Source of the DNA: Myxococcaceae bacterium
GTDB taxonomy: Bacteria > Myxococcota > Myxococcia > Myxococcales > Myxococcaceae
Direction: 5' to 3'
Length of the DNA: 50,786 bases
Assembly (NCBI GenBank): GCA_019686135.1
Contig: JADGHL010000024.1
Location: 1-50,786 of the forward strand
The translations under genes and the position numbers were made by a program. The notes below the pieces were generated by a model. It saw only the letters and a program-made list of their open reading frames with translations. It made no database searches and was not told the origin of the DNA. Numbering within the stretch: position 1 is the first letter of the stretch; every line of letters begins with the position of its first letter. Positions 37,965-44,984 of the stretch are shown piece by piece.

Positions 37965-38741
37965 TCAGCTGCGGAGGCGGAACGGGACGCGGACGATCTT
38001 GAAGTGCTTGACGGGGACGCCATCGAGCGTGGCGGGCGTGTAGCGCCACGTCTTGACCACCTTCAGCGCGGCGCTGACGAAGGGCTCCTCGCCGCGCAGG
38101 ACCTTCGCGGCGGTGATCCGTCCGGCCTCGTCGATCACCACCTTGAGGATGACGATGCCCTCCTTGCCGGCGGCCCTCGCCTCCTGCGGGTACTCCGGCG
38201 TGAGATTGTCCTCGCGCGGCACGGCTGCGATCGCGTTTTCGGGCAGGTTGATCGGCTTCGAGCGCACGATCCCGGCTCCGGTGCCTCCCGGCACGCCCCC
38301 GACCGCGCCGGTGCCGGAGCCATCCCCGGTGCCGCCCACCGCGACCGAGATCGCCGCCACCGCCTGATCGGCGGAGGCCTCCGGGGCCTTCTGCAGCGGA
38401 ATCTCCTTCGGCGCGACGATCGGCGCGGGCGCGGCCACCGGAGCGACCGGAGGCGGCGCCACCGGGCGCGGAGTGACCGCCTTCGGCGGCGGAGGTGGCG
38501 CCCTCGGTTTCGGTTTGGGTTTCGGCTTCGGCTTTGGCGGCTCCGCCTTCGGTGGTGGAGGCGGGGGCGGCGGCCGGAAGGACACGTCCACCTTCTCCGT
38601 CAGCTTCCGGGTGACCTCGTTGCCCGCGAGCGCGATGGCCAGCACCGCGAGCGCCGCGAGCACCACCACCGCCATTCCAGTCGAGGCCGCGAAGCGACGG
38701 GCGGCGCGCGGGTCGGTCTGGACTTCGAAGGCCTCGAACAT
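37965..38741 (-). CDS. tonB: TonB energy-transducing protein
   Basis: 258 residues. N-terminal membrane helix about 23-40. A Pro/Lys-rich spacer follows (PPPPPPPPKAEPPKPKPKPK, about 57-110) that spans the periplasm, then a Gly/Thr-rich segment. The C-terminal TonB domain is at about 180-258 (TPEYPQEARAAGKEGIVILKVVIDEAG, VKTWRYTPATLDGVPV). First gene of the tonB-exbB-exbD-exbD-receptor-lipoprotein set. Its promoter region carries a Pho-box-like repeat shared with the divergent phosphoesterase. Confidence 0.95.
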   Translation of the reverse strand: MFEAFEVQTDPRAARRFAASTGMAVVVLAALAVLAIALAGNEVTRKLTEKVDVSFRPPPPPPPPKAEPPKPKPKPKPKPRAPPPPPKAVTPRPVAPPPVAPVAAPAPIVAPKEIPLQKAPEASADQAVAAISVAVGGTGDGSGTGAVGGVPGGTGAGIVRSKPINLPENAIAAVPREDNLTPEYPQEARAAGKEGIVILKVVIDEAGRITAAKVLRGEEPFVSAALKVVKTWRYTPATLDGVPVKHFKIVRVPFRLRS

Positions 38742-38819
38742 GGGAACGGCGAAGTAGAGGACCGCCGTTTCGCTTTCATGGAGCGCGGGTAACGATTGCG
38801 TGGCGCGGGGTCGCCTCCG

Positions 38820-38843
38820 GAATCGTCACCCAATCGTGACACA
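38820..38843. promoter_or_regulatory. Pho-box-like repeat between tonB and the second phosphoesterase
   Basis: Read toward tonB: GTCACGATTGGGTGACGATT, two copies of an 11-nt unit. A related half-site GGTAACGATTG lies at 38788-38798. It is 79-102 nt from tonB and 64-87 nt from the phosphoesterase start, so it could serve both. Confidence 0.5.
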
Positions 38844-38906
38844 ACGCCGCCGTTCTTTTCCCGCCGCGGTCACTGCGCTGACGCACGCGCCCGCCATCCT
38901 TCGCGC

Positions 38907-39737
38907 ATGACCGTTCGCACGCTCGCGCACCTCTCGGATCTCCACCTCGGCCTCGATCCCTCCTTTGATCACGCGGCGGAGGCGCTGTGCCGCACGCTCC
39001 TCGCGCTTGACGTCGATCACGTGATCGTCACCGGCGACCTCACCCACAAGGGCAGGCACTCGGAGCTCGCGCGCTTCACCCGCGCCTTCGAGCCGCTGAT
39101 CGACGCCGGGAGGCTGAGCGTCGTGCCGGGCAATCACGACCGGGTCGGCGAAGACGCGGGTCGGGATCTGCTCGGTGGCTCGCGGGTGGTGGCTCGGGAG
39201 AGCGACGGCGTATTCCAGGTGCTGGTGGACTCCACCGGCGATCACAACCGCTCCTACTTCGCACCGCACGGCGAGATCTGCCGGACGGTGCTGCGGAAGG
39301 TGGACGCGCTGCTCGACGCCGCGCCGGAGCATCACCTCGTCGTGATCGCGCTCCACCACCACCCGGTGCCGATGCCGGAGGAGACCCTGGGGGAGCGGCT
39401 CGCCTCTTCGATCGGCCTGCCCCACGCGCGGGAGCTCGCTCTCGGCGAGGAGCTGGTGAAGCTCGCCCACGGCCGGGCCGACCTCATCCTCCACGGCCAC
39501 CGCCACGTCCCGCGCGAGCGCTCGATCCCGGGCGCAGGCCCGCGCGCACTCTCCATCTACAATGGAGGCGCCTCCACCGAGCTCCAGCGCTTCCGGCTCT
39601 TCTCGCACACCGAGGGGCGCGTCCTCGACCCGCCGAGGTGGATTCACGCGGGCGCCATCCCCGCGCGCCCGGAGCGCGCCGTCCCGCAGACCTGGGCGCG
39701 CTCGGCGCTGCGCGAGCTCTCGGCCGTCTTCGCCTGA
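38907..39737 (+). CDS. CpdA/calcineurin-like metallophosphoesterase
   Basis: 276 residues from the ATG at 38907. Complete metal site: DLHLG, TGDLTHKG, GNHDR, HHHPVP and LHGHRH. The pattern is that of the cAMP phosphodiesterase/purple-phosphatase-like group. No signal peptide is obvious, so cytosolic; substrate unknown. Divergent from tonB across a shared Pho-box-like repeat, so probably induced by phosphate limitation to release phosphate from esters. Confidence 0.9.
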   Translation: MTVRTLAHLSDLHLGLDPSFDHAAEALCRTLLALDVDHVIVTGDLTHKGRHSELARFTRAFEPLIDAGRLSVVPGNHDRVGEDAGRDLLGGSRVVARESDGVFQVLVDSTGDHNRSYFAPHGEICRTVLRKVDALLDAAPEHHLVVIALHHHPVPMPEETLGERLASSIGLPHARELALGEELVKLAHGRADLILHGHRHVPRERSIPGAGPRALSIYNGGASTELQRFRLFSHTEGRVLDPPRWIHAGAIPARPERAVPQTWARSALRELSAVFA

Positions 39738-39827
39738 GCTCGACTGGCCGCCCCTCGGCTCCACAGTTTTTCGCATTCGTTGCGCGCCCGCCACGGAGCG
39801 GTCGCGACGGACGCGTTGAGTGCTCCC

Positions 39828-40532
39828 GTGCCCCTCGTGCTGATCGTCGAAGACGAGAAGGATCTCGCCGCGCTGCTGGAGCTCAACCTCTCGCAGGCGG
39901 GCTTCGAGGCACGCGTCACCCACTCCGGCGCCGAAGGCCTGCGCCTTGCCGCGGAGGTGACGCCGGAGCTGGTCCTCCTGGATCTCAACCTCCCCGACCT
40001 CTCCGGCCTCGACGTCTGCCGGCAGCTCCGCGTGAGCACGGCGACGCGATCGATCCCGGTGGTGATGCTCACCGCGCGCAGCGACGAGCGCGATCGCGTG
40101 TCGGGCTTCGAGTCGGGCGCCGACGACTACGTGGTAAAGCCCTTCAGCATCCGCGAGCTGGTGCTCCGGCTGCGCGCGGTGCTGCGCCGCACCTCTGCCG
40201 AGGACGAGTCCAGACCACCGGTGGTGGCGGGGATCATCCGCCTCGAGCCGGCGATGCACCGCTGCTTCATCGGCGGCGAAGAGGTCCACCTCACGCAGCT
40301 CGAGTTCCGGCTGCTGCATCATCTCTCCTCGCGCGTGGATCGGGTGCAGACCCGCGAGGTCCTGCTCGAGCAGGTGTGGGGCCTGTCGACCGCGCTGGAG
40401 ACCCGCACCGTCGACACCCACGTGATGCGGCTCCGCGACAAGCTGGGGCCGGCGCGCGATTACCTGCAGACGGTGCGCGGCGTCGGCTATCGGCTGGTGA
40501 TCCCCGAGGAGGCCGCCAGGGCGGCGCGCTGA
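39828..40532 (+). CDS. second PhoB-like response regulator, no kinase beside it
   Basis: 234 residues from a GTG at 39828; TTGs at 39780 and 39816 are alternatives and none has a strong ribosome-binding site. Receiver with EDE (8-10) and D52 in LVLLDLNLPDLSG, the Lys of VVKPFSIRELVLR, then an OmpR/PhoB winged helix (LEFRLLHHLSSRVDRV, TRTVDTHVMRLRDKL). Many stretches are close to phoB at 19922, including VDRVQTREVLL and the recognition-helix region, so the two may bind similar DNA. It lies 90 nt after the phosphoesterase and about 110 nt before a porin. No histidine kinase is adjacent; PhoR may serve both. Confidence 0.88.
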   Translation: MPLVLIVEDEKDLAALLELNLSQAGFEARVTHSGAEGLRLAAEVTPELVLLDLNLPDLSGLDVCRQLRVSTATRSIPVVMLTARSDERDRVSGFESGADDYVVKPFSIRELVLRLRAVLRRTSAEDESRPPVVAGIIRLEPAMHRCFIGGEEVHLTQLEFRLLHHLSSRVDRVQTREVLLEQVWGLSTALETRTVDTHVMRLRDKLGPARDYLQTVRGVGYRLVIPEEAARAAR

Positions 40533-40538
40533 AGCAGG

Positions 40539-40558
40539 CTGTTCACAATCGGGACACG
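40539..40558 (+). promoter_or_regulatory. Pho-box-like repeat upstream of the second porin
   Basis: CTGTTCACAATCGGGACACG: GTTCAC and GACAC cores 11 nt apart in the direction of the porin, agreeing with the site at 30914 (GTTCACA-N5-G-CAC). The porin start is 85 nt downstream. Confidence 0.5.
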
Positions 40559-40642
40559 GAGGGCGCGCACGCGGGTGGGATCCGAGGCGCGCGTGTAGAT
40601 CGGCGGTTGGGAACCGGTCGGCCGACTCGCTCGGAGGTCACC

Positions 40643-41830
40643 GTGAACCGCACCGCAGCCGTCGCCATCCTCGTCGCGGCCCGGCTCGCCTTCGCGCAGG
40701 CCTCCGGCGGCGAAGACGACGCCTCCGGAGCGTTGCAGCAGAAGATCGACGAGGTGGTCGAGGAGGCCGTCGACTCGAACGAGCTCCTCGAGGCGTTCAC
40801 GCACCTCAGGTTCAGCGGCTACGTCCAGGCGCGCTACCTCTACTCGGAGGCGTCGGGCGAAGGGCTGAACGCGCGCGGCAAGCCCGACGTCACCGACGGG
40901 TTCATGGTGCGCCGCGGCCGGCTCAAGGCGACCTATGCGCTGGACTGGTCGGAGTACGTCCTCAACATCGACGCCACCGGGCAGGGCGTGACGCTCAAAG
41001 ACGGAGAGGTCCACCTGATCGAACCGTGGACCGGGCAGCGGCTGGAGCTGGTGGTGGGCCAGACGAAGTACCCGTTCGGCTTTGAGGTGGGGCAGTCCTC
41101 CAGCGTGCGCGAGCTGCCGGAGCGTTCGCGGGTGGTGCGCGCGTTTCTGGCCGGCGACCGCGATCGGGGAGCCAAGCTGCTCGTCGACATCGGCGTGCTG
41201 CGCGCGATGGTCGGCGTGTTCGACGGGAACGGGATCGACGACGCCGGCTTCGTGGGCGTGGACAACGACCAGAACAAGGACCTCATCGGCCGCGTGGGCG
41301 TGGACTTCGGGTTCATCTCGGGCGGTGTCTCCGGCTGGTACGGGCGCACGTTCCGCCCCGACACCGTCGACAGTGCCGGCGCGGTGGTCACGCCGGGCAC
41401 GACCTTCGACCGCACACGCCTGGGGATGGACCTCCAACTGTCGGGCGCCGTCCTGTCCATCGGCCGGACCGAGCTTCGCGGCGAATTCATCGCCGGCCGC
41501 ACGTACCAGACGAACGGCGTCGAGCAGTTCGGCGTGCCGGCGATCGGCTGGTACGCGGTGGTCGTGCAGCATTTGGGGGACGAGGACTTTCTGGCCGTGC
41601 GCTACGACTACTTCGATCCTTTGGCGGGCACGAAGGACACCGCCTCCGCGGACGGCACCGCTCCGGCACCCACCAACAGCGTGGGCACCGTCGGCATGGT
41701 GGTGGGCCACGAGTGGAACCGGAGCGTGAAGCTGAGCGCGGCCTATGAGATCGTCGTGACCGGCACACCCCAGGGGATCGCTGATCCCGACGACAACGTT
41801 CTCACGCTGCAGTTTCAGGCGAGGTTCTGA
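40643..41830 (+). CDS. OprP/OprO-like porin
   Basis: 395 residues from a GTG at 40643 preceded by GGAGG 5 nt away; the long open frame upstream is a shadow. Signal peptide to about AFAQA. The beta-barrel has the porin O/P markers GFMVRRGRLKATYAL, LVVGQTKYPFGFEVGQ, ELPERSRVVRAFLAGDRDRGAKL and a final LTLQFQARF. Distantly related to the 29605 porin. Together with the regulator just upstream it looks like a second phosphate (or polyphosphate) entry route. Confidence 0.87.
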   Translation: MNRTAAVAILVAARLAFAQASGGEDDASGALQQKIDEVVEEAVDSNELLEAFTHLRFSGYVQARYLYSEASGEGLNARGKPDVTDGFMVRRGRLKATYALDWSEYVLNIDATGQGVTLKDGEVHLIEPWTGQRLELVVGQTKYPFGFEVGQSSSVRELPERSRVVRAFLAGDRDRGAKLLVDIGVLRAMVGVFDGNGIDDAGFVGVDNDQNKDLIGRVGVDFGFISGGVSGWYGRTFRPDTVDSAGAVVTPGTTFDRTRLGMDLQLSGAVLSIGRTELRGEFIAGRTYQTNGVEQFGVPAIGWYAVVVQHLGDEDFLAVRYDYFDPLAGTKDTASADGTAPAPTNSVGTVGMVVGHEWNRSVKLSAAYEIVVTGTPQGIADPDDNVLTLQFQARF

Positions 41831-42055
41831 GCGGTGCGGATCTCACTCGCAGTGTGAGCTCCGGGTTCGTTTGCGACCCGCGGAGGTCAGAACCACCCCA
41901 CCCAGCCAACCCTTGAGAAGGGTTCACCCCGGGGAGCGAAGACCCGGAGTGCCCCGGGCCCCGGGTGCCGAATGACCCCCGATCGAGGATTTCACGGATT
42001 CTAAATTTCCTCGTTATTCCAGAGGGTTGACATCTGCCCACGTTCGCGGACACCT
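41831..42055. other. intergenic region between the porin and the ThDP operon
   Basis: No gene seen. It contains one terminator-like hairpin (41908-41924) and a GC-rich stretch of CCCGGG motifs (41941-41975). A conspicuously AT-richer part (41990-42055) leads into the promoter listed at 42056. Confidence 0.55.
41908..41924 (+). terminator. hairpin after the second porin
   Basis: AACCCTT (41908-41914) pairs with AAGGGTT (41918-41924) around GAG, 78 nt past the porin stop. No T tract. Confidence 0.4.
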
Positions 42056-42071
42056 TGGAACGAGGGCTGCA
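42056..42071 (+). promoter_or_regulatory. candidate sigma-54 (-24/-12) promoter of the ThDP-KAS-kinase operon
   Basis: TGGAAC-N5-CTGCA matches TGGCAC-N5-TTGCW at all invariant positions, with GG and GC exactly 10 nt apart. It lies 112 nt upstream of the first start codon at 42184. A TTGACA at 42027 has no convincing -10 partner. Confidence 0.45.
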
Positions 42072-42183
42072 TCTCCAGAAATCGGACGATAAGGTGGCGA
42101 TAGAACTTTTCGGGGGGATGCAACGCGGGGCGCGGAGCCCACGGTGCATTCGGTTTCTTCCGCATCAGAGGTCGAGGCCCCCA

Positions 42184-43896
42184 ATGGTTGCCCCCAAAGT
42201 TACCGAGTTGTTCCCCAGCTATTCGGCCCGGACCCAGCCCAGGATTCGCGTCGCCAACCTCCTCGTTCAGACCCTGGGAGAACTCGGCGTCGACACCTTT
42301 TATGGGATCCCCGGTGGTGCGATCTCGTCGGTGTACGACGCGCTGATCGACTTCCCCAACGCGCGGGTCATCAACGCCCGGCATGAGAGCGGCGCGGTGT
42401 TCATGGCGATGGGCCACGCGCGCTCGGGCGGATCGCTTCCCTGCGTGCTGATGACCAGCGGCCCCGGGATCACTAACGCGCTGACCGGCTTGGCGGCGGC
42501 GCACGCGGACGGGGTCCCGCTCATCGCGATCGGCGGCGAGGTGCCGAAGAAGAACTTCGGGCGCGGCGCGCTCCAGGAAGGGAGCCGGTACCACCTGGAC
42601 ATCCTCGGGATGGCGCGCAGCGTGACCAAGTACGCCACCGAGCTGACCAACCCGCGCGCGGTGGCCACCACCATCCGCCGCGCCGTGGCCACCGCCCTCT
42701 CCGGCAAGCAGGGGCCGGTGCTCCTCAGCCTGCCTCTCGACGTGGGCAACGAGGAGGTCATCCCCACGAGGTCCCCCACCCAGGTCTCGACGTCGTTCGG
42801 GATCGATCACGACGTGGTGGCGGCGGCCGCCGAGGCGCTGATGAGCTCCCGGCGCGCGGTGATCCTCGCCGGCAGCGGCGCGCGCAACCCCGAGGCGGTG
42901 CGGTTGATCGGCGTGCTCGCGGCGTCGCTGCAGATCCCCGTGATCACCACGCCCAAGGCCAAGGGGCTGTTCCCCGAGACCGATCCGCTCTCCCTGGGTG
43001 TGTTCGGCGTGGGTGGGCACCCCTCCGCGTTGGAGTACCTGGAGGGCGGGATCGACACCATCCTGTGCGTGGGCTGCGGGCTGGGCGAGACCGGGACGAA
43101 CAGCTGGAGCCCGCTTCTGCAGGCCTCCAACGCGTTCATCCAGATCGACATCGACGCCACGCAGATCGGCAAGAACTACCACGTGGACTACGGGATCGTC
43201 GGGCCGGCGCAGCTGGTGTTGCGCGAGCTGGCCGCGCGGATCTCCCGTCGCCCGACCGCGGCGCCGGCCACCGGGATCCGCTACTACGAGCCGGAGAAGA
43301 TGGAGCAGGACACCACGCCCATCGAACCGGCGCGGGCGATCAAGCTCCTTCAGCTGAAGATGCCGGAGTCGACCATCTTCACCAGCGACGTCGGCGAACA
43401 CCTGATCTACGCGCTGCACTACCTGCGCATCGAGAACCCCGGGTCGTTCATCGCCAACACCGGCCTGGGATCGATGGGGTCGGGCATCGGCGCGGCGATC
43501 GGCGCCAAGGTGGCCAACCCGAAGCGGCCGGTCGTCTCCATCTGCGGCGACTACGGCTTCCAGATGTTCGGGATGGAGATCGCCTCCTGCGTGGAGAACC
43601 GCATCGGGGTCGTGTTCGCGATCTTCAACGACGCCCGGATGCGGATGGTGGAGGGCGGGATGAGGACCATCTTCGGGCGCACCCCGAAGGTGGACTCGCA
43701 GCGGGTGGACTTCTCCCTGCTCGCGCGCAGCGTGGGCGCCAACGGCTACCTGATCCGGTCCGCCGAGGATCTGGACCGGGTCCCGCGCCAGCACCTGGTC
43801 GGGGACATCCCCTGCGTCCTCGACTTCGAGATCAACCCCGACGCCTCCTTCCCGGTGAACGGCCGCGTCACGCAGATCAAGAACTTCTCCAACTAG
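42184..43896 (+). CDS. thiamine-diphosphate enzyme of the acetolactate synthase family
   Basis: 570 residues from the ATG at 42184 (AGAGGTCGAGG upstream). Three-domain ThDP fold. N-terminal Pyr domain with FYGIPGG and catalytic E68 in NARHESGAV. Central domain at about 205-350. C-terminal PP domain with the metal/ThDP motif G455-D456 ... N482 (ICGDYGF ... IFND, where the usual GDG reads GDY). The family decarboxylates a 2-oxoacid and transfers the two-carbon (or larger) unit. No ilvN/ilvH regulatory subunit or ilvC is adjacent, so branched-chain amino acid synthesis is unlikely. Its downstream partner is a KAS III-like enzyme 11 nt away, which suggests acyloin, diketone or modified ketone formation (inference). 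Confidence 0.9.
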   Translation: MVAPKVTELFPSYSARTQPRIRVANLLVQTLGELGVDTFYGIPGGAISSVYDALIDFPNARVINARHESGAVFMAMGHARSGGSLPCVLMTSGPGITNALTGLAAAHADGVPLIAIGGEVPKKNFGRGALQEGSRYHLDILGMARSVTKYATELTNPRAVATTIRRAVATALSGKQGPVLLSLPLDVGNEEVIPTRSPTQVSTSFGIDHDVVAAAAEALMSSRRAVILAGSGARNPEAVRLIGVLAASLQIPVITTPKAKGLFPETDPLSLGVFGVGGHPSALEYLEGGIDTILCVGCGLGETGTNSWSPLLQASNAFIQIDIDATQIGKNYHVDYGIVGPAQLVLRELAARISRRPTAAPATGIRYYEPEKMEQDTTPIEPARAIKLLQLKMPESTIFTSDVGEHLIYALHYLRIENPGSFIANTGLGSMGSGIGAAIGAKVANPKRPVVSICGDYGFQMFGMEIASCVENRIGVVFAIFNDARMRMVEGGMRTIFGRTPKVDSQRVDFSLLARSVGANGYLIRSAEDLDRVPRQHLVGDIPCVLDFEINPDASFPVNGRVTQIKNFSN

Positions 43897-43907
43897 TCGA
43901 GGCACCC

Positions 43908-44984
43908 ATGAACGTCGGCATCCACGGTGTCGGGATCTATCTCCCGGAACAGGTTCGCAAGAATGACTGGTGGCCGGAATCGGTCGTGAAGCGGTGGCTC
44001 GAGGAGCGCAAGGCGCGCGATCTGGTGCGCGCCTCGCGCGATCCCGAAGAGACCCGCTCGGAGGGGGCGCGGCTGCTCGCCGAGGCGATGGCCCGCTTCT
44101 CCGACGATCCGTTCAAGGGCGCCCGCGAGCGGCGGATCATGCCGGAGGGGATGAAGACCTCCGACATGGAGGTGGCCGCGGCCCAGGACGCGCTGGCCCG
44201 CGCCGGCGCCCGGCCGGAGGAGATCGATCTCCTCCTGGTGCACAGCCAGCTCCCCGACTTCCTCGAGGTCTCCAACGCGCCGCTCATCCACCGAAAGCTC
44301 GGGCTGCCCGCGCGGTGCTTTTCCAGCGGGAACGAGAGCGCCTGCGCGAGCTTTCTGCACCAGCTCTCGCTGGCCGACGCGATGATCCGCTCCGGCCGCG
44401 CGAAGAAGGCGTTGCTCATCCAGTCCAGCGGGTTTGCGCACCTGTGCCGGATGGAGGATCCGCACTCCGCCTGGTTCGGGGACGGCGCCACCGCGGTGGT
44501 GGTGGGCGAGGTCGGACCGGGGCGCGGGCTGCTCGGGCAGGCCCACTACACCGACGGGTCGATGCACGAGGCCCTGGTCGGCGGCTACCCGGAGTCCACC
44601 TGGTGGGCCGACCACCCGGTGGTGATGTACACGAAGGACCGCGACGCGGCCCGGCGCATGCTCCTGTCGGTGGCGGATCTCGGCAAGGAGGTCATCCACG
44701 AAGCGCTGCAGCAGGCGGGGCTCAGCCCCGACGACGTGGGCTTCTTCGCCGGCCACCAGGCGACGTGCTGGATGCGGGAGGTCACCCAGAAGGTGATCGG
44801 CCTGAAATCGGCGCGGTCCTTCGACTCGTTCCCCTGGACGGGGAGCCTCGGCTCCTGCAACACCCCGTTCATGCTGGGGATGGGCGAGCGGGAGGGCCTG
44901 CTCCAGGCCGGCGATGTCACGGCGATCTACGCGGGAGGAAGCGGTATCGTCTGGTCCGGAATGATCCTCCGGTGGGGCCAGTGA
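43908..44984 (+). CDS. divergent KAS III-like condensing enzyme
   Basis: 358 residues from the ATG at 43908 (GAGG upstream). Thiolase fold of the FabH family with C146 in GNESACASF and H283 in FAGHQATCW. At the place of the catalytic Asn (GNTS in FabH) it reads TGSLGSCNTP, with Ser at the expected Asn position. It is longer than the housekeeping FabH at 15854 and very different in sequence; an insertion around residues 30-80 (KARDLVRASRDPEETRSEG) is specific. Substrate not predictable by eye: acyl-CoA or acyl-ACP priming, or acyl transfer rather than decarboxylative condensation. Its last codon overlaps the kinase start (GTGA), so synthesis and sensing genes are translationally linked. Confidence 0.88.
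   Translation: MNVGIHGVGIYLPEQVRKNDWWPESVVKRWLEERKARDLVRASRDPEETRSEGARLLAEAMARFSDDPFKGARERRIMPEGMKTSDMEVAAAQDALARAGARPEEIDLLLVHSQLPDFLEVSNAPLIHRKLGLPARCFSSGNESACASFLHQLSLADAMIRSGRAKKALLIQSSGFAHLCRMEDPHSAWFGDGATAVVVGEVGPGRGLLGQAHYTDGSMHEALVGGYPESTWWADHPVVMYTKDRDAARRMLLSVADLGKEVIHEALQQAGLSPDDVGFFAGHQATCWMREVTQKVIGLKSARSFDSFPWTGSLGSCNTPFMLGMGEREGLLQAGDVTAIYAGGSGIVWSGMILRWGQ

Noticed and set aside
42027-42055. Sigma-70 promoter with TTGACA at 42027
   Set aside because: At 17 nt the -10 position reads ACACCT, a poor match; the sigma-54 elements just downstream fit better.
42184-43896. Ordinary acetolactate synthase large subunit (ilvB)
   Set aside because: No small subunit, ilvC or leu genes nearby, the GDG motif reads GDY, and it is co-transcribed with a condensing enzyme and signalling genes. 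Not excluded biochemically.
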